NCBI GenBank assembly: GCA_947460165.1
Contig: CANHKH010000276.1
Location: forward strand, 1 to 5,128
Direction: 5' to 3'
DNA: 5,128 bases
Source of the DNA: Comamonadaceae bacterium
GTDB lineage: Bacteria > Pseudomonadota > Gammaproteobacteria > Burkholderiales > Burkholderiaceae_C
Both the position numbers and the translations under genes were made by a program. The stretch's first letter is position 1. Every line of letters starts with the position of its first letter. Shown here piece by piece: positions 1 to 5,128 of this stretch. Under the pieces are notes generated by a model that saw only the letters and a program-made list of their open reading frames with translations, was not told the DNA's origin and did not search any database.

Positions 1-673
<673 letters not shown>

Positions 674-809
674 GCAAATGCCTTAATCGGGCCCAACAGG
701 CCCAGGGGGAAACGATTTTCAGATGATACCGAATTGAAAAAGGCGCCGGCTCCAGGGGAGGCAGCGCCCTGACCGAGGCTCAAGCAGCCTGCAACAGGCT
801 GCTTTTACC
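674..809 (-). other. clpP-clpX intergenic spacer
   Basis: This 136 bp spacer holds no gene. In the transcribed direction it begins with a strong stem-loop just after the clpP stop (listed separately). Near clpX there is a small GC hairpin (5 bp arms 689-693 and 699-703, loop CAACA on the plus strand), then the AAGG ribosome site at 681-684. A TATCAT -10-like hexamer lies on the minus strand at 723-728, but no -35 hexamer sits at 16-18 bp from it. A separate clpX promoter is therefore possible but not supported. Read-through from clpP is the simpler explanation. Confidence 0.6.
782..804 (-). other. Stem-loop directly after the clpP stop codon
   Basis: A perfect 10 bp inverted repeat: AAGCAGCCTG at 782-791 and CAGGCTGCTT at 795-804, with a 3 nt loop. 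It begins 5 nt past the clpP stop. In the clpP-to-clpX direction it is followed by GAGCC, not a U-tract, so it is not a canonical intrinsic terminator for clpP. On the plus strand a short TTTT follows the stem, but no gene there needs terminating. Plausible roles (inference) are protecting the clpP mRNA 3' end, partial attenuation before clpX, or an RNA processing site. Confidence 0.7.
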
Positions 810-1451
810 TCAGGGCCGTTTGGCAATGACCTGGTCCACCAAGCCGTAGTCTTTGGCTTCAGCGGCAGACAAAAAGTAGTCGCGCTCGGTGTCGTTTTCA
901 ATTTTGGACAGGGGCTGGCCGGTGTTCTCGGCCAAGAGCTTGTTGAGCTGCTCGCGGGTTTTCAAAATTTCGCGGGCCGCAATTTCAATCTCGGTGGCCT
1001 GGCCTTGGGCGCCGCCCAAAGGCTGGTGGATCATGATCTTGGAGTTGGGCAGCGAATAGCGCTTGCCCTTGGCCCCAGCGGTCAGCAAAAAAGCGCCCAT
1101 GGAGGCGGCCATGCCGGTGCACAGGGTGCTCACGTCGGGCTTGATGAAGTTCATGGTGTCGTAAATCGCCATGCCTGCACTGACCGAGCCACCCGGCGAG
1201 TTGATGTAGAGCGAAATGTCTTTGTCTGGGTTTTCGCTTTCCAGAAACAAAAGCTGCGCCACCACCAGGTTGGCCATTTGGTCGTTAACAGGGCCGACCA
1301 AAAAAATCACCCGCTCTTTGAGCAAGCGCGAGTAAATGTCATAGGCGCGCTCGCCACGGCCTGACTGCTCGATGACCATGGGCACCATGCCCAGGGCTTG
1401 GGTGTCCAGGGCGCTGCTGCGGGGGCCGGAGTAAATGTCGAAATGCTTCAT
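810..1451 (-). CDS. clpP: ClpP, serine peptidase subunit of ATP-dependent Clp protease
   Basis: ClpP forms a barrel of two heptameric rings in the cytosol that degrades polypeptides delivered by ClpX or ClpA. The 213-residue product carries the complete triad: Ser117 in GMAASMG, His142 in MIHQPLGG and Asp191 in TERDYFL. The spacings of 25 and 49 residues match those of E. coli ClpP. The glycine-rich NSPGGS segment is at 84-89. The ATG at 1449-1451 is chosen because GGAGA at 1460-1464 lies 8 nt upstream. An in-frame ATG at 1491-1493 would add 14 residues, but it has no Shine-Dalgarno sequence and sits in a hairpin. By alignment with the E. coli mature N-terminus (ALVPMV), cleavage would fall near residues 20-21 before MVPMV. 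That gives a propeptide a little longer than the 14 residues of E. coli. It lies between tig and clpX, with a possible heat-shock promoter upstream. Confidence 0.97.
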   Translation of the reverse strand: MKHFDIYSGPRSSALDTQALGMVPMVIEQSGRGERAYDIYSRLLKERVIFLVGPVNDQMANLVVAQLLFLESENPDKDISLYINSPGGSVSAGMAIYDTMNFIKPDVSTLCTGMAASMGAFLLTAGAKGKRYSLPNSKIMIHQPLGGAQGQATEIEIAAREILKTREQLNKLLAENTGQPLSKIENDTERDYFLSAAEAKDYGLVDQVIAKRP

Positions 1452-1459
1452 TGCGGGGT

Positions 1460-1464
1460 TCTCC
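1460..1464 (-). promoter_or_regulatory. Ribosome binding site that fixes the clpP start
   Basis: GGAGA on the minus strand lies 8 nt before the ATG at 1449-1451. The two upstream in-frame ATGs (1491-1493 and 1482-1484) have no purine-rich site at a suitable distance, so this site decides the start. Confidence 0.8.
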
Positions 1465-1477
1465 AATGCTTGGCTTG

Positions 1478-1498
1478 CCACCATGGCACCCATGGTGG
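1478..1498 (-). other. Hairpin in the clpP 5' leader
   Basis: A perfect 9 bp inverted repeat: CCACCATGG at 1478-1486 and CCATGGTGG at 1490-1498, with a 3 nt loop. Each arm contains one of the two upstream in-frame ATGs of clpP. The hairpin ends 26 nt before the chosen start and leaves the GGAGA ribosome site free. It would hide both upstream ATGs in RNA and may stabilise the 5' end. The role is inference. Confidence 0.6.
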
Positions 1499-1529
1499 GG
1501 CGGGCTCAATTCCTACTGTACCCAAAAGA

Positions 1530-1557
1530 ACATGGGGCCTGCACCGTCAAGCACAAG
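1530..1557 (-). promoter_or_regulatory. Candidate sigma-32 (heat-shock) promoter for clpP
   Basis: On the minus strand CCCCATGT at 1530-1537 matches the E. coli sigma-32 -10 consensus CCCCATNT at every defined position. Thirteen nt upstream, CTTGTGC at 1551-1557 matches the CTTGAAA -35 consensus only in its first four bases. The site lies wholly between tig and clpP and would give a clpP leader of about 70 nt. ClpP is a known heat-shock protein in E. coli, which makes the placement sensible. No good sigma-70 pair was found here. TTGACG at 1545-1550 has no -10 hexamer at 16-18 bp. Confidence 0.5.
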
Positions 1558-1567
1558 CCCCAGTGGT

Positions 1568-1589
1568 GCGCCACGCCTTGCGTGGCCGC
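1568..1589 (-). other. Stem-loop directly after the tig stop codon
   Basis: A 7 bp inverted repeat: GCCACGC at 1570-1576 and GCGTGGC at 1580-1586, with a 3 nt loop. One bulged base allows two more pairs. It begins a few nt past the tig TAA (1593-1595). In the tig direction it is followed by a GC-rich stretch with no T-run, so it is not a standard intrinsic terminator. It could protect the tig mRNA 3' end or reduce read-through into clpP (inference). Confidence 0.6.
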
Positions 1590-1592
1590 GCC

Positions 1593-2903
1593 TTAGTTTT
1601 GGGCCATCAATTCGTCAAAAGACACGGCCTTGTCGGTGACTTGGGCTTTGCCCAGCACGAACTCGGTGACGTTGTTCTCAATCACCACGGCCTCGACCTC
1701 GGCCATGCGGCGGCGATCGCCCATGTACCAGCGCACCACTTCTTCGGGCTTTTCGTAGCTGGCCGACAGCTCGTCAATGTGGGCCTTGAGTTGCTCGGGC
1801 TTGGCTTCGAGGCTGTTGGCACGCACCAACTCGGCCACCACCAGGCCCAGGCGCACGCGCTTTTCAGCTTGCGGGCGGAACAGGTCTTCAGGGATGGGGG
1901 CTTTTTCAGCGTCTTTGATGCCACGCTGCTTGAGGTCGGCGCGCGCGCCTTCGACCATGCGCTCGAGCTCGGTCTGCACGCTGGACTTGGGCAAATCCAG
2001 CTCGGCGCTGGCCAGCAGGGCGTCCATGACGGCGTTTTTATTGCGCGCCAGCAGGCGGAACTTGAGCTCGCGCTCCAAATTCTTTTTGATGTCGGCGTTC
2101 AAGCCTTCCAGGCTGGCATCAGGAATGCCCAGCACCTTGGCAAAGGCCTCATTGACCTCGGGCAGGTGGGCAGCTTCCAGTTTTTTCAGGGTCACCATGA
2201 AGTCGGCTTGTTTGCCGGCCACGTCTTTGCCGTGGTAGTCCTCAGGAAAGCTCAAGGGGAAGGTTTTGCTTTCGCCAGACTTCATGCCGCGCACAGCGTC
2301 TTCAAATTCCTTGAGCATCTGGCCTTCACCGACCAGGAACTGAAAGTCTTCGGCCTTGCCGCCAGCAAAGGTCTCACCGTCGATCTTGCCTTCAAAGTCG
2401 ATGGTGGCGCGGTCGCCTTCTTGGGCGGGGGCGTCGGCCGCGCGCTGGGCAAAGGTGCGACGCTGCTTGCGCAAAATCTCAATGGTTTTGGCGATCGCCT
2501 CGTCGGTCACTTGGGCGCTCACGCGCTCTATGGTGGCCTTGGACAAGTCGGCAATTTTCACTTCGGGGTAAACCTCAAACACCGCGTCAAAGTGCATTTC
2601 GCCCTCGGGCGCGCCTTCTTTTTGGCTGATGTTGGGCTGACCGGCCACGCGCAGCTTGGCTTCATTGGCGGCCACCGAAAAGGCCTCGCCCACCTTGTCG
2701 TTCATGACCTCGTACTGCACCGAGTAGCCATAGCGTTGCGACACCACGGTCATGGGCACCTTGCCTGGGCGAAAACCGTCCATCTTGACGGTGCGGGCCA
2801 GGCGCTTGAGGCGGGTTTGCACCTCAGACTCAATGCTGCCCAGGGGCAAGCTGAGGGTGATCTTGCGCTCCAGCTTTTCCAGCGTTTCTACGGTCACGGC
2901 CAT
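1593..2903 (-). CDS. tig: Trigger factor, ribosome-associated chaperone and peptidyl-prolyl isomerase
   Basis: Trigger factor docks beside the polypeptide exit tunnel and shields nascent chains from misfolding. The 436-residue product is close to the E. coli length of 432. The N-terminal ribosome-binding domain carries the signature GFRPGKVP at residues 43-50, with the Phe-Arg of the docking loop at 44-45. The FKBP-type isomerase domain spans about 163-243, from GDRATIDFEG through FSF-like PLSFPEDYHGKDVAGK. The helical chaperone arms follow, from about 244 to the end. The start is well supported: AGGAG at 2910-2914 lies 6 nt before the ATG. It is followed by clpP and clpX in the same direction, the usual arrangement in proteobacteria, and preceded by tRNA-Leu. 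The coding sequence is intact. Confidence 0.97.
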   Translation of the reverse strand: MAVTVETLEKLERKITLSLPLGSIESEVQTRLKRLARTVKMDGFRPGKVPMTVVSQRYGYSVQYEVMNDKVGEAFSVAANEAKLRVAGQPNISQKEGAPEGEMHFDAVFEVYPEVKIADLSKATIERVSAQVTDEAIAKTIEILRKQRRTFAQRAADAPAQEGDRATIDFEGKIDGETFAGGKAEDFQFLVGEGQMLKEFEDAVRGMKSGESKTFPLSFPEDYHGKDVAGKQADFMVTLKKLEAAHLPEVNEAFAKVLGIPDASLEGLNADIKKNLERELKFRLLARNKNAVMDALLASAELDLPKSSVQTELERMVEGARADLKQRGIKDAEKAPIPEDLFRPQAEKRVRLGLVVAELVRANSLEAKPEQLKAHIDELSASYEKPEEVVRWYMGDRRRMAEVEAVVIENNVTEFVLGKAQVTDKAVSFDELMAQN

Positions 2904-2909
2904 GTTCTG

Positions 2910-2914
2910 CTCCT
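2910..2914 (-). promoter_or_regulatory. Strong ribosome binding site of tig
   Basis: AGGAG on the minus strand with a 6 nt spacer to the ATG at 2901-2903. It is close to the ideal Shine-Dalgarno sequence, fitting an abundant chaperone, and confirms the start. Confidence 0.8.
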
Positions 2915-2933
2915 AAAAATTCTGCTTGACTGA

Positions 2934-2961
2934 CAAAAAAGAAGACCCGGGAAGACCCGAG
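2934..2961 (-). terminator. Probable intrinsic terminator after tRNA-Leu
   Basis: On the minus strand CTCGGG (2956-2961), loop TCTT and CCCGGG (2946-2951) form a 6 bp stem with one G-U pair. It is followed by a T-rich run, TCTTC then six Ts at 2935-2940. The stem is short but GC-rich and the tail is convincing. The same stretch contains a tandem 9 bp direct repeat (GAAGACCCG on the plus strand at 2941-2949 and 2951-2959). It lies about 40 nt past the tRNA and only about 30 bp before tig, so it could end the tRNA transcript or act as an attenuator for tig. Confidence 0.55.
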
Positions 2962-2979
2962 CCTGGATAAGTACGATGC

Positions 2980-2996
2980 GCTTTTTCAAAAAAAGC
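2980..2996 (-). other. A/T inverted repeat with T-run just past tRNA-Leu
   Basis: GCTTTTT at 2980-2986 and AAAAAGC at 2990-2996 form a 7 bp inverted repeat with a 3 nt loop. Read on the minus strand, a run of seven Ts begins 8 nt after the tRNA CCA. It may add to tRNA 3' end formation. The stem is mostly A-T and weak. Confidence 0.35.
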
Positions 2997-3002
2997 CATG
3001 TG

Positions 3003-3089
3003 TGGTGCGCGGGGCGGGACTCGAACCCGCACATCCTTGCGGACGTCAGGACCTAAACCTGGTGCGTCTACCAATTTCGCCACCCGCGC
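3003..3089 (-). tRNA. tRNA-Leu, anticodon UAG
   Basis: An 87 nt class II tRNA with the 3' CCA encoded. The acceptor stem GCGCGGG pairs fully with CCCGCGC, followed by discriminator A and CCA. The D arm has GCG/CGC with AAATTGGTAGA. The anticodon loop is TTTAGGT, with TAG at 3053-3055 (plus-strand coordinates), which reads CUN leucine codons. The long variable arm has CGTCC/GGATG with a GCAA loop. The T arm is GCGGG-TTCGAGT-CCCGC. The long variable arm and anticodon are diagnostic for leucine. One anticodon-stem pair, 27-43, is a C-A mismatch (3062 with 3046), which does not prevent a good fold. It precedes tig by 99 bp. Confidence 0.97.
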
Positions 3090-3213
3090 GCCTGAAACAA
3101 AAACGCGAATTGTTGGAACCGCCCCGCCCGGATCAAGCCAGGCCGGTCCCAAAACCGCGTTAAATATCAGAAAACCTGCAATTTTAGCCGCATCGGCCAG
3201 CCCCTCACCGGGC
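3090..3213 (-). other. Spacer between the RND gene and tRNA-Leu
   Basis: About 124 bp without a gene. Just after the permease stop are two small hairpins on the minus strand: AGCCC/GGGCT at 3199-3214 with a 6 nt loop, and GCCG/CGGC at 3187-3197 followed only by TAAAATT. Neither is a convincing terminator. A weak tRNA promoter candidate lies at 3109-3136. Confidence 0.5.
3109..3136 (-). promoter_or_regulatory. Weak candidate sigma-70 promoter for tRNA-Leu
   Basis: On the minus strand TTGATC at 3131-3136 and AACAAT at 3109-3114 are separated by 16 bp. Each matches its consensus at four of six positions. Transcription would begin about 12 nt before the mature tRNA. The position is right, but the hexamers are poor and chance is a real alternative. 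Confidence 0.3.
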
Positions 3214-5128
3214 TCAGCGCCGGATGCGGAACCAAGCCGCGTACATGGCCGGCAAGCTCAGCAGCGTGAGCACCGTGGCCACGATCAGCCCGCCCATGAT
3301 GGCCACCGCCATGGGTCCCCAAAAGACGCTGCGCGACAGCGGGATCATGGCCAGCACAGCGGCCGCGGCCGTGAGCACAATGGGGCGGGCCCGCCGCACG
3401 GTGGACTCCACAATGGCCTGCCAGGGCGGCACGCCGCGCTGGCGGTCTTGCTCGATTTGGTCGATCAAGATCACCGAGTTGCGCTGGATCATGCCCATGA
3501 GCGCAATCACGCCGAGCAAGGCCACAAAGCCAAAAGGCCGGTTGAGCACCAGCAGCGCGCCAGCCACCCCGGCAATCCCTAAGGGGCCAGTGACAAACAC
3601 CAGCACCGCCCGGCTGAAGCTTTGCAGCTGCAGCATGAGCAAGGTGAAGGTCAAAAACAGCATGAGCGGCACGCCAGCGGCAATGGAGGCCGAGCCCTTG
3701 CTGCTTTCTTCCACGGCACCGGCCACCGCAATGCGGTAAGCCGCCTGGCCCGTTTCAGCCCAGCGGCGCTCCAACTTGCGCAACTCGGGCAAGAGCTGCG
3801 CGCTCACGGTGGCGCCTTGCAGGCCTTCGACAATGTCGCCCTGCACGGTGATGGCGTAGCTGCGGTTTTCACGCCACAAAACGCCGGGCTCCCAGGCAAA
3901 AACGGGTTTGGCAATTTGCGTCAAGGGCACCATGCGCCCGCTGGCCGTGGCCACGTAGCTGTTGGCAAAGTCTGACAGCAGCGCCCGCTCGTCTGCGGGT
4001 TGGCGCAGCACAATGTCTATGAGCTTGTCGCCCTCGCGGAACTGGCCCACAGAACTGCCGCCCAAGCTGACCCGCGAGGCCTGCGCAATCGACTGGCTGC
4101 TCACGCCCAGCGCCCTGGCCTTGGCCTGGTCCACCTCCAGGCGAATGGACTTGACCGACTCGTTCCAGTTGTCGTTGACGCCGCGCATGTTCGTGTTTTG
4201 GCGCATCGCCTGCTTGACCTCATCGGCCAGCCCGCGCAGCACCTGCGGGTCAGGGCCGGCCACGCGAAACTGCACGGGGTAAGGCACAGGCGGGCCGTTG
4301 GGCAGCAGCTTGACGCGGCCACGCACCTCAGGAAACTCTTGGGCCAAGAGCCCGGGCAGCTGCGTGAGCAATTGCTTGCGGGCCGGCAGGTCATGCGCCA
4401 ACACAATCAGCTGCGAGACATTGGCCTGCGGCAGCACCTGGTCCAGCGGCAGGTAAAAGCGCGGCACGCCCGAGCCCACCCAGGTGCTCACGGTCACGGC
4501 GCCGGGCAGCGCCATGAGGCGCTGCTCGACCCGCTTGACGGTGGCCTCGTTGGCTTCAAAAGGCGTGCCTTCTGGGAACCACAAGTCCACCAAGACCTCG
4601 GGCCGGCTGGAGTCGGGGAAGAACTGCTGCTGCACCCGGCCCATGCCCACGATGCCCAAGGCAAACAAGGCCAAGGTGGCCACAATGGTCTTCCAGCGGT
4701 TGTCCACGCACCAACCCACGGCGCGCCTGAGCCCTTGGTAGACAGGCGAGTCAAAGCTCTCAATGTGCTCTGGGTGTGCTTGATGCACCTGGCCAGGCTG
4801 CGCGGCCTGCGGGGGCTTGAGCAGCAGCGTGCCCAGGTAGGGCACAAAGTAGACCGACACAATCCAGCTCAGCAGCAGCGCCAACACCGTCACCGCAAAA
4901 ATGGCAAAGGTGTACTCCCCCGTGACCGACTTGGCCATGCCAATGGGCAAAAAACCCACGGCGGTGATGAGCGTGCCCGTCAGCATGGGCATGGCCGTGA
5001 CCTCGTAGGCAAAAGTGGCGGCGCGGACTTTGTCGTAGCCCTCCTCCATTTTGCGCACCATCATTTCCACCGCAATGATGGCGTCGTCCACCAACAGCCC
5101 CAGCGCAATGATGAGCGAGCCCAAAGAG
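3214..5128 (-). CDS. RND-family efflux transporter permease, C-terminal part (start lies outside the window)
   Basis: This is an inner-membrane, proton-driven efflux pump of the resistance-nodulation-division superfamily. About 637 residues are visible and the frame is open to the right edge, so the N-terminal third or more is missing. TM4 carries the proton-relay pair Asp14-Asp15 in GLLVDDAII, counted from the first whole codon. TM5 and TM6 fall at about 44-101 and TM7 at about 146-163. The periplasmic porter and docking region spans roughly 165-475. TM8-TM12 lie between about 478 and 631, ending WFRIRR. TM10 has GMIQRNSVILIDQ. Its Arg549 sits 534 residues after Asp15, close to the AcrB Asp408-Lys940 spacing of 532. 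The sequence looks like a multidrug (HAE-type, possibly TriC-like) pump rather than a metal pump, but substrate and subfamily are not secure. Adaptor and outer-membrane partner genes would be expected upstream, out of view. Confidence 0.93.
   Translation of the reverse strand, partial: SLGSLIIALGLLVDDAIIAVEMMVRKMEEGYDKVRAATFAYEVTAMPMLTGTLITAVGFLPIGMAKSVTGEYTFAIFAVTVLALLLSWIVSVYFVPYLGTLLLKPPQAAQPGQVHQAHPEHIESFDSPVYQGLRRAVGWCVDNRWKTIVATLALFALGIVGMGRVQQQFFPDSSRPEVLVDLWFPEGTPFEANEATVKRVEQRLMALPGAVTVSTWVGSGVPRFYLPLDQVLPQANVSQLIVLAHDLPARKQLLTQLPGLLAQEFPEVRGRVKLLPNGPPVPYPVQFRVAGPDPQVLRGLADEVKQAMRQNTNMRGVNDNWNESVKSIRLEVDQAKARALGVSSQSIAQASRVSLGGSSVGQFREGDKLIDIVLRQPADERALLSDFANSYVATASGRMVPLTQIAKPVFAWEPGVLWRENRSYAITVQGDIVEGLQGATVSAQLLPELRKLERRWAETGQAAYRIAVAGAVEESSKGSASIAAGVPLMLFLTFTLLMLQLQSFSRAVLVFVTGPLGIAGVAGALLVLNRPFGFVALLGVIALMGMIQRNSVILIDQIEQDRQRGVPPWQAIVESTVRRARPIVLTAAAAVLAMIPLSRSVFWGPMAVAIMGGLIVATVLTLLSLPAMYAAWFRIRR

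Noticed and set aside
1452..1493. Extending clpP to the upstream ATG at 1493
   Set aside because: There is no Shine-Dalgarno sequence before it, it lies in a stable hairpin, and the ATG at 1451 has GGAGA at an ideal distance.
1398..2933. A 511-codon plus-strand open frame antisense to tig and the start of clpP
   Set aside because: It overlies intact tig in the opposite direction, is full of His, Gly, Ala and Leu as expected from the reverse strand of GC-rich codons, and shows no recognisable domain.
2963..2990. Possible sigma-32 promoter for tig (TTTGAAA, 13 bp, TTATCCAG on the minus strand)
   Set aside because: The -35 is good, but the -10 does not resemble CCCCATNT and the A/T bases are part of the inverted repeat after the tRNA.
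3003..3089. tRNA-Leu as an attachment site for an integrated element
   Set aside because: No integrase, no direct repeat of the tRNA 3' end and no change in gene character is seen on either side within the window.
2913..3152. A 79-codon minus-strand open frame covering tRNA-Leu
   Set aside because: Its middle is simply the translation of the tRNA gene (VAKLVDAPGLG-type artefact, well known from mis-annotated tRNAs).
2998..3582. A plus-strand open frame spanning the tRNA and the end of the RND gene
   Set aside because: It runs across a certain tRNA gene and antisense to conserved permease sequence, so it is not a plausible gene.
5122..5124. TTG as the start of the RND gene
   Set aside because: The frame stays open to the window edge, and the conserved TM4 begins almost immediately, so at least TM1-TM3 and a periplasmic loop must be encoded further upstream.

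Overview
This window is an ordinary chromosomal segment from a Gram-negative bacterium, and all real genes lie on the minus strand. The G+C content, the protein sequences (ClpP with GERAYDIYSRLLKERV, trigger factor with GFRPGKVPM) and the order tRNA-Leu, tig, clpP, clpX point to a betaproteobacterium of the Burkholderiales, probably Comamonadaceae. That placement is inference from remembered family sequences, not from a search.

Read in the direction of transcription (high to low coordinates), the window starts inside an RND efflux permease. About 637 C-terminal residues are visible, ending at 3214. A spacer of about 124 bp follows, then a complete tRNA-Leu(UAG) with encoded CCA (3003-3089). 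A 99 bp spacer with a terminator-like hairpin leads to trigger factor (tig, 1593-2903). After a 141 bp spacer with a candidate heat-shock promoter comes clpP (810-1451). A 136 bp spacer with a strong stem-loop then leads to the first 224 codons of clpX (1-673), which runs off the left edge.

tig, clpP and clpX form a protein quality-control cluster. Trigger factor protects nascent chains at the ribosome exit tunnel. ClpX recognises and unfolds substrates and threads them into the ClpP peptidase chamber. The RND permease is probably the end of a separate efflux operon whose other members lie upstream, outside the window.

I found no undescribed system, mobile element or CRISPR array. What merits a second look is regulatory. 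There is a sigma-32-like promoter before clpP, and a 9 bp hairpin in the clpP leader that traps two upstream ATGs. U-less hairpins sit directly after the tig and clpP stop codons. A terminator-like structure sits so close to tig that the origin of tig transcription is unclear.
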